Below, in pieces: positions 38,801-49,451 of a DNA stretch of 64,000 nucleotides (position 1 is the stretch's first letter; every line of letters begins with the position of its first letter). The position numbers and the translations under genes were made by a program. The notes below the pieces were generated by a model, which saw only the letters and a list, made by a program, of their open reading frames with translations, searched no databases and was not told the DNA's origin. This DNA is from Posidonia oceanica (Eukaryota; Streptophyta; Magnoliopsida; Alismatales; Posidoniaceae), in assembly GCA_037176725.1 (NCBI GenBank), contig JAZBRS010000074.1, positions 60,702,001 to 60,766,000 on the forward strand. The letters run 5' to 3'.

Positions 38801-39409
38801 TTCTGGCCCTCCTGCCTTGAAGCTGCGATATCTTCCAATCCGGCCATTGGATCTTCCCAAACAAGCTGCCCAGACGACCGCGGTGAAGCGCTCTTCAGCA
38901 TGGACCAAGCAGATTTCAGATCAGGCTCCAGGTTTTTCCAGGTATGTCCTCCTGAACCCCTGCATTGCATTCATTTGCATATCATTTGCATTGTTTGCCT
39001 CGTTTTCGCTTTCTGTCTCTTTGAGCATGTAGAATAAGGCCTCCTCTTCTTGTTTATCAACTCCAATCCCCGTTACGCGTACTCCTGAGTGTTTCGTGTT
39101 GTGTTTTCCCTGGATTCACCACTTAATGCGACTTTCTTCCCCCTTTTCCACGATCCGATCGCATCGCGAGCTTTGGGCAGCATGCGAGACACATCGTGGA
39201 GCGGTTTAGTGGGAAACGGTCACAAAAAAGTGGTAATCCCTCCATTCGCTCACTTCTCCCCTTTGTAGGTCTTCACACCTACTCTGTGCGGCCCTAAACA
39301 GCGTCTGTTCTCACACACGCTCTGTTTTACCTCTCCTTTAGCTTTTTCTGATCTTTTTCCCTGCATTTGCATTCGCTTGGCTTTTCCGAGGTTTTATTTC
39401 GCTGCTTTT

Positions 39410-40010
39410 GGCACTGTTTTGCATGCCCGCTTTCGCTTTAGCACCGTTTTGCGTGCTCGCTTCGTTTTTGCGCCGTTTTGCGCGCTCGCCCTGTTTTTGG
39501 CACCGTTTCGCGTGCCTGCCTCGTCTTTTGCGCCGTTTTGTGTGTTCGCTCTGCTTTTGGCACCGTTTTGCGTGCCTGCTTTATCTTTTGCGCCGTTTTG
39601 CATGCTTGCTCTGTTTTTGGCGCCGTTTTGCGCGCCCGCTTCGCTTTTGGCACTGTTTTGCATGCCCGCTTTGTTTTGGCACCGTTTTGCGTGCCCGATC
39701 TTGTCTTTTTGCACCGTTTTGCGTGTCCGCTTCGTTTTTGCCCCGTTTTGCACGCTCGCCCTGTTTTTGGCACCGTTTCGCGTGCCCGCCTCATCTTTTG
39801 CCCCGTTTTGCGCGCTCGCTCTGCTTTTGGCACCGTTTTGCGTGCTTGCTCTTTTTTTGGCGCCGTTTTGCCCGCTCGCTTCGCTTTTGGCACCGTTTTG
39901 CGTGCCCGCTTTGTTTTGGCACCGTTTTACGTGCCCGATCTTGTCTTTTTGCACCGTTTCGCGTGCCGTTCTCGTTTCTTGCCCCGTTTTGCGCGTTTTA
40001 CGCCGTTTTC
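39410..40010 (+). repeat. 30-bp minisatellite in inner 5' LTR
   Basis: About 20 units of 30 bp have the core GCACCGTTTTGCGTGCCCG and T-rich tails. Open frames of about 200 residues on both strands are a by-product of the 30-bp (ten-codon) period. The array is exactly 30 bp shorter than the one in the 3' LTR. Confidence 0.85.
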
Positions 40011-40308
40011 CCTTGCATGTCGATGGCATTGCATGGTTTTGCCTTTGTTTTGCTTTTTCGCTTGCATTTGCATATAGGGCTGTGATGCTTACCGCCTGGA
40101 GTTCTCACGAGCTGGGTTTCGCCCGGTTCGGAACACAGACAGCGTAGCTGAGCACTTAGAGAGCACGTTTACTTCTTTGCTTTGCATCTCTCCACTTAGA
40201 GCACACCTTGAGCATTCCTTTAGGCATTCATAGGCACATAGGCATTCAAATCTGCATTTTACCGCGTATGCGAGCGTAAGCCTAGAAAGACCGACTCTCG
40301 GGCGTGTC

Positions 40309-40330
40309 GGGGGTGCCTAACACCTTCCCC
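40309..40330 (+). promoter_or_regulatory. Conserved LTR hairpin (GGTG-CCTAA-CACC), inner 5' LTR
   Basis: Same stem-loop as in the outer LTR, located about 310 bp before the LTR end. Function inferred only from conservation among the three LTRs here. Confidence 0.4.
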
Positions 40331-40641
40331 GCGTGTAACAGGAGTCCTTGCCCTATCTTTTGGCCCACAATGACCATATCGCCCTTATCCTAGGCTAGAG
40401 TCATCTCATTTGCATTTGTTTTCCTCTGCATTGCTTTGCTTTGCATTTCTTGCTTGGTTTTGCGTGTTGATCCACGCATTTCCCCCGGTTTTCCTTGTCT
40501 TCCGTTAATAGACATTGTGGCGACTCTGAATTGTCTTATCTTTCTCTTTTCTCCTCGATTTTAAGTGTTTTCGAGTTGAGCCTCTTCCTCGGATCAAATC
40601 GCCGCTAATAGTAAGCCTGATTCCGATTGGGATTACTACAA

Positions 40642-40659
40642 TGGCGACTCTGCTGGGGA
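40642..40659 (+). other. Primer binding site 1, inner element
   Basis: TGGCGACTCTGCTGGGGA lies 1 bp after the LTR end at 40,640. It differs from the outer element's site by one C/T change at the tenth base. This copy has the canonical position for minus-strand priming. Confidence 0.85.
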
Positions 40660-40786
40660 TACTAGACTCCGGCTTTCGCCCTCGCTTTCGCTCGCTTGGG
40701 ATTTGCTTTCTTTGTTTGCCTTTGTGCCTTTTGCCTTGCTTTTGCTTGTTTGCTCGCCTGTCCACTTTGCCCAGCGAAGTCGACAG

Positions 40787-40804
40787 TGGCGACTCTGCTG
40801 GGGA
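40787..40804 (+). repeat. Second copy of the primer binding site
   Basis: The same 18 bases and the following GACTCCGGCTTTCGCC context occur a second time 145 bp downstream, as part of a tandem duplication of about 145 bp (40,642-40,786 and 40,787 onward). The outer element has only one copy at the equivalent place. Confidence 0.85.
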
Positions 40805-42041
40805 TGCTAGACTCCGGCTTTCGCCTTCCCTTTTGCTCGCTTGGGATTTGCTTTCTTTGTCTGCCTTTTGTGCCTTCTCTGCCCGTTTTGCTTGCTTTTC
40901 TGTGCAAACTCCTAGCGAGTCGCCTCGTGGCTACTCTGCTTGGGTTTCGCACCTCTTTCGCCTCGGTTTGCGATCCTTTTGCTGGGCTTCGCTTCTGTTG
41001 CTTGTTTATTTACTTGCTTCCCTGCTTCTGCTCTTAATTCCTTTACAGCTTACTTGTCTTTATTTTCTGTGGCTTACTTGCTCATTATCGCCTTATTTCT
41101 TGCACATTACATGTCTACATACTTGTTTGGCAACAATGCATGCTTTTTGAATGCTGAATGCTTTTCTTACACATTTGCTATGACACTACGCACGCACATG
41201 CCTTGCATATATGCCTTTTGACGTGATGAATGCTTTTTCTTCACTATCATGCTCACGAACACTCGCACATGCCATGCACTTGCCTTTTGCTGTGTTGTAT
41301 GTTGTTTGCTTGCCATATTTGGCTGATTTTCTTCCCTTTCGCACATGCCATGCCTAGGATAGTAGAGACTGTTTGCTCTCCCCATGGTTAACTAAAAATG
41401 GCAAGTAAAAAGAACTTCTAGGAGCAATTAGAAACTACAAACAATCCTGCACTCCCTTTGGTTAATAAAATGTGCAAGATAAAAGACTTTAATCATTTGC
41501 ATAAGCATCATATAGGGCATGCATCTACTCATCTGAGTCCACCTACTAGTCTGCGAAGGATAGTCCCGACCTCTTGTTCCACTGCTTTGGGCATGGCGCA
41601 AGTCAGTCGGCCTGTCCCCCCTTTTGTCCAGGGGTCGTGTCGGTGTTAGTAGAGGGTACCACCCACGCCTCGGCGGGGTTGAGGCCACCAACGCACGACC
41701 CTGTCATTACCTGAGCTCTGGGCCAGGAGTTAGGCAGGGAACCCACTTTTCTGACCAGAGTCAGTGACCCGTACACCCAGGGATACCCGAAGTAGATCAC
41801 CTGCTAAGAAACACTAGATAAGTTGAGGGGGGCATACTAGAAAGCATACATATCATTCATGCCATCTAACTTAACTCATTTGCATCTATCATTCAGTTTC
41901 TAATTCTTGTTTCCTTCTGTTTGTGTCAGTAGTGATCGGTAAGCAAATTCCCCTTGCTGGAGCTTGAGTGCCGACCCTTTCTGACACCCCTGTTGCGACC
42001 TTATTCGCGACCATTCCCTTTCTGAGCTATCCGCCTTTACG
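40805..42041 (+). other. Leader of the inner element (no gene seen)
   Basis: This untranslated leader is about 1.2 kb, from the second primer-binding-site copy to the gag ATG. It is T-rich at first and GC-rich at about 41,540-41,790. Minus-strand open frames at 41,428-41,800 correspond to one at 28,722-29,072 in the outer element, but their ends are not preserved and no domain is recognisable. Confidence 0.7.
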
Positions 42042-45000
42042 ATGATAGCTCCTATTAGGAATCGCCATTTGCATACCCGTCGCAGCCCTATTCTCACACG
42101 CTCTAGGTCAGCAATGGCCCAGTACGTTAGTGAGCCTTCCTTCACTCCTGTCACGGAGGGTGTTTCCGTTCCGACCCCTCCGGTTGCTCCTTCTGTCCCT
42201 CTTGTTCCCCCTCTGACGCCAGGGTTTCCTCCTCTGACGTCTCTAGGTTCTCAGTATGTCCCGGGACAGTGGCAAGCATCTCTTCCTCCGGATCCGGTCA
42301 CCGAGTCTATCTTGACGACCGTTACCCGCGTTCCGGAGACGCTACTACCCCCTCCGTCCCAGGGATACGTCGCTTTCGACATCCCTTCCACCGCTGCTGC
42401 GACCTTTGCTGTAGAACCTTTTCCTCCCGGACAGTCTGTGTCCGTGCCCCTTGTTTCTCAACCCCCGCTGGCACTGCACTTCAGCGTCCCCACTGGCGAG
42501 ACGCCCGAGGCACAGTACTAGCACCTGATGGAGCTTGCCCAGAGACTGCAGGGCATGGCTCTATCAGTTCGTCCTTCCTCTATTCCTGTCGTTCCTGAGG
42601 TTCCTCTGAGGCCAATTCCTGCATTCCATGCATCGACCTCCACACCTCCGCCTCGACCATCGTCTCAACTGCTCACGGTTCCGACGATGGGGGCTCGTTT
42701 ACCGCCTCCTACTGCACAACACTTAGCACAGCATGCTCCACTTCCTTCTGGTGGTCAGTCCTTTGCACCGGTTGGAGCCCAGTACCTCACTAGCTTGCTG
42801 TCTGGCACCCCGCCTGTACAGCCACTGGTGCTCCATCATGCTACACCTATCACAGCATAGCTTGGCATCTACTCTTCTCCTCTGCATCAGGTCCAGCATC
42901 CTGCATACACTCTTGCATACACAGTCCCCCAGCACGGATACGCCGGCCATCCCGTTGCTCCACCAGGCGACGCTATGGTAGATCCGGAGGAGCACTTAGG
43001 TGCGACCCATTCGGCGTATGTGCTCGCTACCCCTGCTGATCCCTCTCCTACAGCAGCAATCCCCGACCCCATCAATAACTGGATGGACGTCTTGGAGAAA
43101 GCACTACGACAAGTGCAGGGTACTGAGCACCAGACCTACCAATTTCGGGACCTCTGTTGCTTTCCAGAGGCGGTACTCCCTCCGAAGTTCAAAATCCCGG
43201 ACTTCGAAAAATATAAGGGTAGGGGCTGCCCCGTAGCACACCTGAAGGCATATTGCGGTGATCTCGCTCAGCTCCAGGCTGACGAGAGGTTGCTGATCCG
43301 CCTGTTCCAGAAGAGCTTGACCGGGCCAGCACTCAAGTGGTTCACATCGCTTGATATGTCAGCCATCAAGACTTGGAACGACCTCAGTCAGGCGTTCTTG
43401 GAACAATACTCCTTCAACCTCGATTTAGCCCCAAAGAGAGCGGACTTGATCGCAATCAAGCAGAATTCTGGCGAACCGTTCGGGGAGTACGTCGGCCGTT
43501 GGCGCGCCCTTGCCTCTCAGGTTCGAGATAGACACTCTGACGAGGAGTATATCGAGATCGTTATCAAAGGGGCGCAGCCGTCTCTCGGAGCTCTGCTTAG
43601 CATCCAACCAGTCATCACTTTTGCAGCACTCATCAGAGCTGGAGCGCGCGTGGAGAGTTCATTGCGGAGTGGCAACTTCCCGGCTCTCTCTGCGTTCGCT
43701 AAGCAGGTAGTGATCAGCAGTAACAGTGCCAACAGCAGTGCCCCCAACAACAACAACAACAGCGGCAGCAGCTGCAACCGCCCGAAGAGGAAGGACTCGC
43801 CGAAAACCGCTGTTGCATTCGTTGACTCCCCTGCTGTGCCTGTTCGCTTGCCATCCCGGCCTGCCCCAGCTCAGATGGTGTATGCTCCTGCACCTAGGAA
43901 TCCACCCACACCACAGATCACAACCACCGCTAGACCGGTCTACCCTGCCGCACCGGTTCAGCAAGGCTCATACCAGAGGCAGAGAAGGCCACTCACTGAG
44001 AAGCGGAAATTCGCCCCACTGGCGGAACCGCTCACGGTCATCTTGCCAAAGGTTGCATCGCTCCTGAAGTTCCCGGAGGTTCGTCCGCCGCCAAGTCCTC
44101 TGCCGCATTGGTTTAGGCCGGACCTCTTCTGCAATTTCCATCGAAGCGTCGGGCATTCGACGGACAATTGCTACTCCCTGCGGAACGTAATTCAGGACCT
44201 GATCGAATCGGGAACGATTGTGATCGACACGCACGAGGCATCCACTCAAGCACACACTCATGCATCTGCACATTTAGCTGTTCCCCCTCATTCTGGCATC
44301 ATCCGCCAACCCCTACCAGAGCACACTTATTCGGCAGGGGCTGGAACCTCAGGCATCCATTCTGTCTTTCCTTCTGGGCCTGCTACCTCCGCGGTAGACC
44401 CTTCTGATCTCATCTCTGATATTTCTGAGCCTTTCCCTGTAAATCTTTATCTTGCGGCAGTTGCCGGCTCCGAGTCGGGAGTTCACACGATCCGATCGCG
44501 TGCCAGGCCGGAGCGCCCCTTTGCGCTCCTCGCTGTGCTTCCTCAGGCTCAATCCCCTGTGCACCTTCTAGCTAGGGCCCAGCCTAGTTCCCCCATCCAC
44601 CTCTTAGGGCGACCTCAGCTACACCTTCTAGGCAGACCTCAACCTGCCCCAGCCTTCCCACCCCAACAACCATACCCTCTAGGTAGACCTCAATACCTAG
44701 TAGGCCCCCCTGTAACCTCTCCTGTGCTCGCAGCACGTGCTCCGGTGGTTATTGACTTAACCCTGGACACCCATCGCGTCCCTTACAGCTGCGCCACAGA
44801 AATGTGCGCAGAAGTAACGCGATCGGGGAGGGTCTACAGGCCCCCAACACCAGCAATTAGGCCAAATCACCCCAAGCCTGCTATGCCCCCACCCTCCAAC
44901 CAACCCATAGCAGATCCAACCCTAAATCAGCCTGTAGCTAGCCAAATCCCTGCCCAACCTGTGGTAACCCAGCTTCCTACCACTACCCCCTTAGAGCTTG

Positions 45001-46304
45001 CCCAAGCAACCCCTCCTATTGCCAAAAAGAACCAACCCAAGGTAGACTTGACCTCCCTGCTTAAGAAGGTCAAAGCTGACATTTCCATTTGGGACCTAAT
45101 CCACACCTCTGTCGAACACCGCGAGGCTTTTCTTCGCGTGTTCCAGGCTGCCAGTGTGTCCCAGTCTATTGAGCCTTCAGCCTTGGAGAGCATGGTAGGG
45201 TTGATTGCGGAGCCCCAGGTCATCTCTTTTATGAGTGATGAGCTGCCTCTGGCAGGGATTAATCACAACAAGCCCCTGTTCGTCACGGTTCAGTTCAAAA
45301 GCTTTCGCATTCCCCCAACACTGGTTGATAATGGGTCAGGCCTTAACGTCTGCCCCTTGCGTACAGCAACCAAGCTCGGATTCAAAGCCGAGGACATCAC
45401 GCTAGCTGTGAAGGGAATGACAGCTTTTGACAACACCCACCATGACGCTCTAGGGATCCTGATTATTCCTCTTGCTATCGGCCCAGTCGTCTTCGATGTA
45501 GAATTCTATGTCGTCGACTTGAAGCCGAATTTCAATCTTCTGCTTGGGCGCCCTTGGCTCCACAAGCATCAGGTCCTTCCCTCGACCCTCCATCGGATGA
45601 TAAAGTACCGTCGCAGCGATGATGTCATTGTCGTCATGGCGGAGAACTTTGAGAAGGAGCGGATCGAAGCAGTCTCCCCCGTGTCTTCACAAGCTATCCC
45701 GTTTGACCCCGAGACTTCTGAAGCCCTATATCGCGTTAATCGGTGCGAGTCGGTTAACTTCATTCCTGATCTTGAACGTGTCAACTCCTTGGCCGTTCAC
45801 AGCAACCCCTTTCGAATGGTCAAGAATGTATGTCACAGGTGGGGTTACATAAAGGGTACACCGCTCGGGCGTCATGGCCGGGGGATCGCAAAGCCGATCG
45901 TAGTAGTGGAGCGAAGGAAATCTGAAGGCCTCGGTTACGAACCCAAGCTCAACGAAGATCACTGCCTTCAGCTCAAGGATCAAGAGCCAGCCATTCCCAG
46001 AGACCTCACTAACTTCACCAGTGCAGGAGTTCTGGGATCGATCGATGATCAAGCCGCGGCGCCGACAGAGGATTGGGTGTGTGTTGAGGACTACTACTCG
46101 GATGAGGAGCAGTTTGGCACAGCAGAGGCAGTCCCAAACGGCGCAGCAGAGACAATGGTCAGAGTAGAGGCCCCACAGTCAGTTTATTCAGCTCTCCCTC
46201 TGGCAGATACAGCAGGCAGCTCAGCAGACTCTATGGCAGAACTAGCAAGTTCCCACTCTTTTGCAGCCACATCTGCATCTCAAGAACAGACAGCAGCAGT
46301 GTAG
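42042..46304 (+). pseudogene. gag-pro: Gag and protease section
   Basis: The N-terminal ~360 codons are Pro/Ser/Thr-rich and disordered-looking. The retrotransposon Gag core (about 43,140-43,680) includes the FxDLCCFPE and LxxYSFNLDL regions. It would assemble the particle. A knuckle at 44,130-44,171 reads C-x2-H-x3-GH-x4-C and is followed by the SLRNxIQDLIESG helix usual in Tat Gag. A Pro-rich linker with SPVHLL/HLLGR repeats (about 44,545-44,650) comes next. The protease, which would process the polyprotein, has LVDNGSGLNV at 45,321 (active-site Asp at 45,327) and LLGRPWLHKH further on. Two CAG-to-TAG stops lie at 42,519 and 42,858, so at best an N-terminally shortened Gag-protease from ATG 42,975 (1,109 residues) remains open. 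Confidence 0.9.
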
Positions 46305-47279
46305 GAGTCAGAGACACTCCTTCTGGCAGAACCAAGCATGCTACCAGCGGTCACAGTTACATCAGTGCCACTGTCCCTCTCTCTGGAGGGGCAATTAATC
46401 AACTCAGTCAACACCGCGGCTCAGCCCGCTTCAGCAGTATCACCTTCAGGAATGCAGCCGGCGCAGTCCGCTTCGCGTCCTCCTGACAACCAGCAGCAGC
46501 TCTCATGGCAAGACCCCATGGCGTCAGAGGCTGCACTCTCTCAGTTACGGCCCGATACAAAAGGCCAACTGAGCACTACACTCTCCGGGCCCTTGAGCCC
46601 TCTGAAGAGCACCCCTGCTTACTCTCCAACAGTGACCCTGGCAGCTTATCCATCTGTGGCACCGCTGACCTGTCTATTTGGGCCTTCTACATCGGAGTTG
46701 CCGCCATCGGACGCGCCCGTGAACCAGATCATGCAGATTCCAAGGGCAGCAATCTGTCTTGCAGCCGGGCCAGTGCCGCAGGCCCCCGGCACCTACTACG
46801 TCGACTCACCCTCAGACGAGGAGGAAGGAGTGACGATAGAAGCCCAGGTCGATTCGTGGATGTCCGACTTAGAGCTACTTTATCAAGAACAAATCAAGTC
46901 GATAGCAGAAGACCTGGTAGAGCATCGAGCCGCAGAAAGGAAAGGGAAAGCCGTGGTTGCGAACCCCCCTCCGTAAGAAGACCATGCCTCTATCATGGTC
47001 CTGGAAGAAGGCTCAGCAGCACCAGACTCCCCTAGACCAGATGAGCTCATCACTCTCCAATCGGAAGGCCGGTCTAGGTGGTTTGTGAAACACATGCCTC
47101 ACCGGAGCAACATAGCGAGCGGTAGTGCCCAAACCAGCCGCTAGTCCGGCATACCCTCCCTAAGCACACAAGAAGACTCAGAGGAGGGAGCACCAGCAGT
47201 ACATGCAGCCTCAGTAACAGAGCAGAAAGCAGAATCAGTAACAGAGCAGTCAGCAGCCTTAGCAGCAGAACAGTCAGCA
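46305..47279 (+). pseudogene. Low-complexity linker between protease and RT
   Basis: This is an in-frame continuation of gag-pol, rich in Ser, Ala, Gln, Pro and Glu, with no known domain. A short acidic and coiled segment (VDSWMSDLELLYQEQIKSI, near 46,850) may be a helix. From about 47,170 the DNA is an imperfect CAG/GCA trinucleotide tract. The stops at 46,974 (TAA) and 47,142 (TAG) lie here. It contains, at 47,053-47,057, the same ctctc that served as integration target in the outer element. Confidence 0.75.
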
Positions 47280-48572
47280 ATGTTAGTAGTAGAATCAGTA
47301 AGGCCCTCAGCAGTATCAGCAGAGCATTCAGCAGAATCAGTCAGGCTAGAGCAAGCAGCAGAAGGAGTTGCTGGGACGGAGGTCGCGCACCGAGGCTACA
47401 AGAATACTCGAGTGAGCGTGACCATCCTAAAGTGTCACCAGGGCCAAGCAGCGGAACACATACACTCTTTCGACATCACATGTCTTTCGTTTGAGAAAGA
47501 GATCCTCTCGGAACTTATTGCTTATGGAGAGAAAGATGATACGGGCATGGATGAGATTGACGAACCATCGCTCGAGTTCTGGCCCTATGACGACGACCCA
47601 GAAGGCCCCAACCTCCATGTTGAAGAAGAAACAGAGGTTGTCAACATCGGCACAGCTGAGGAAGTCAGAGAAGCTCGCATCAGTGCCCAGCTGTCCACCC
47701 AGGCTCGAGCAGAGTTCATCACATTCTTGAAAGAGTATGCGGATGTCTTCGCCTGGAGTTACGAGGATATGGTTGGCCTTGACATAGAGGTAGTGGTGCA
47801 CAATCTGCCCTTAAACCCGGACGCCAAGCCAGTGAAGCAGAAACTAAGAAGATGGCGACCGCAGTGGCTGCTCATGATCAAAGAAGAGATAATGAAGCAG
47901 CTCAGAGTCAACTTTCTGAAGGTCGCTCTTTATCCTGAGTGGCTAGCAAACATTGTACCTATGCCCAAGAAAGATGGCCGAATCCGAATCTGCATCGACT
48001 ACAGGGACCTGAACAAGGCGAGTCTCAAGGACGACTTCCCCCTGCCTCACATTGATGTCCTAGTCGACAATACAGCGGGCCACAAGATGCTCTCCTTCAT
48101 GGACGGCTTTTCTGGATACAATCAAATCAAAATGGCAAAAGAAGACATGGAAAAGACCTCATTCATCACCCCTTGGGGAGTCTTCTGCTACCAAGTCATG
48201 CCGTTCGGTCTGAAGAATGCTGGTGCGACCTATCAGAGGGCCATGACTGCGCTGTTCCACGACCTCATGCACCAAGAAGTAGAGGTCTACGTAGACGACA
48301 TGATTGCCAAAACCAGAGAGCCTGAAGACCACCTTGCCTGTCTAAAAAAGCTCTTTGACCGTCTACAGAAATACAAATTGCGCCTGAATCCCAAGAAGTG
48401 CGTATTCGGGGTATCTTCTGGCAAGCTGCTCGGCTACATTGTTAGCCAAAGGGGGATTGAGGTAGACCCGATGAAAGCAAAAGCCATCGTGGACATGCCA
48501 CCCCCCAGGACTGAAAAAGAGGTCAGAAGTCTGCTTGGGCGTTTACAGTATATCAGTCGCTTCATTGCATAG
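47280..48572 (+). pseudogene. pol: Reverse transcriptase section
   Basis: This section would copy the element RNA into DNA. An N-terminal segment leads to the conserved Tat motif YADVFAWSYEDMVGLD near 47,736. The RT palm and fingers follow: VPMPKKDGRIRICIDYRDLN near 47,960, FMDGFSGYNQIKM near 48,097, ITPWGVFCYQVMPFGLKNAG near 48,165, YVDD at 48,288-48,299 and LGYIVSQRGIEVDP near 48,430. All catalytic aspartates are present. The section closes with the TAG at 48,570, in a position where the frame otherwise continues into RNase H without break. Confidence 0.92.
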
Positions 48573-49004
48573 CTTACGCCCATCTGCGAACCCATATTCA
48601 AGCTCCTAAAGAAGAATGCACAGATCGACTGGAGCGAGGAGTGTCAAGCTGCATTTGCCAAGATCAAGCAGCTGTTGATCAAGTCTCCTGTCCTGGTTCC
48701 CCTTACACCAGGGAGACCTTTGCTTCTCTACCTTTCTACCACGCAGCATTCCATGGGCGCCGTCTTGGGCCAACATGATGAATCTGGTAGAAAGGAGCGC
48801 GCCATCTACTACCTGAGCAAGAAATTTAATGAATGCGAAGCCAGGTATAGTACACTAGAGAAGACCTGCTTGTCCCTTGTCTGGGCTGCACAGAAACTAA
48901 GGCACTACATGATGGCATACCCAGTTCAGCTCTTATGCTGGCATGATCCTATCAAGTTCCTCATTCAAAAGCCAGCCATGGTAGGCAGATGTGCTAAGTG
49001 GTAG
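48573..49004 (+). pseudogene. RNase H section (Ty3-type)
   Basis: The frame continues from RT. The section has the typical LLLYLSTTQHSMGAVL start, then RAIYYLSKKFNECEARYSTL and ACLSLVWAAQKLRHYM-like segments. The first catalytic Asp of ordinary RNase H is replaced (LYLS). This is common in the Tat branch, where a second RNase H is thought to have taken over. The section ends at TAG 49,002, inside the usual connection to the next domain. Confidence 0.85.
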
Positions 49005-49430
49005 GTGTTATTGTCTCAGTACGACATTACCTTTGTCACAGAGAAATCCATGAAGGGTCAGGCCATGGCAGACCATCTTGCTGATCTTCCTCTGCCTGAA
49101 TACCAACCCCTCCAGACGCAGTTCCCCGACGAGGACATCCTCTTCGCAATGGAGGGCTCTGAGCAGAAAAATCCTGAAAAACAAGAGGAATGGCAGCTTT
49201 ACTTTGATGGCGCTGTCAACAAAAAGGGCCGAGGCATAGGCGCAGTGCTGACCACACCCCAGGGACAGATGATTCCCTTCGCGAGGAAGCTGACCTTCAC
49301 CTGCACAAACAATGAAGCAGAATACGAAGCATGCATCCTAGGGTTGAAAGTCGCCCTCGAGGATGGGGCGCAAAAGCTGCATGTGCACGGAGATGCCATG
49401 CTAGTAATCTCTCAAGTGAACGGCGATTAG
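49005..49430 (+). pseudogene. Archaeal-type (second) RNase H section
   Basis: WQLYFDGAVNKKGRGIGAVL near 49,191 starts a second RNase H fold. The catalytic residues are visible: Asp in FDGA (49,206), Glu in NNEAEYEA (about 49,312), Asp in HGDAMLVI (about 49,390) and the last Asp in NAYADALA just beyond the stop (about 49,545). A dual RNase H is diagnostic of the Tat/Ogre branch. TAG at 49,428 follows VNGD; the aligned family residue is most often Trp or Gln (family knowledge). Confidence 0.88.
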
Positions 49431-49451
49431 AGGACAAAAGATCCCAAACTT

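Larger units (their letters stand above)
34339..40640 (+). repeat. 5' LTR of the inner element (6,302 bp)
   Basis: It starts TGTTGACACC and ends GGGATTACTACA one base before the primer binding site. It matches 56,495-62,864 nearly base for base. The differences I located are a ~26-bp net loss near 34,671, one 30-bp minisatellite unit fewer, a 10-bp difference near the end (an extra CATTCATTTG in the 3' LTR) and scattered substitutions. The length difference of 68 bp is nearly all explained by these. Internal order: C/T-rich start, A-rich segment, C-rich segment, GC-rich segment, TTGCAT-rich repeats, 30-bp minisatellite, conserved hairpin. No coding region is supported. Confidence 0.95.

Noticed and set aside
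42519..49430. Programmed readthrough of TAG codons in gag-pol
   Set aside because: The TAGs are scattered within domains, are not at gag/pol borders and are not shared with the outer copy where it can be compared, which has CAG at three of them. Decay is simpler.
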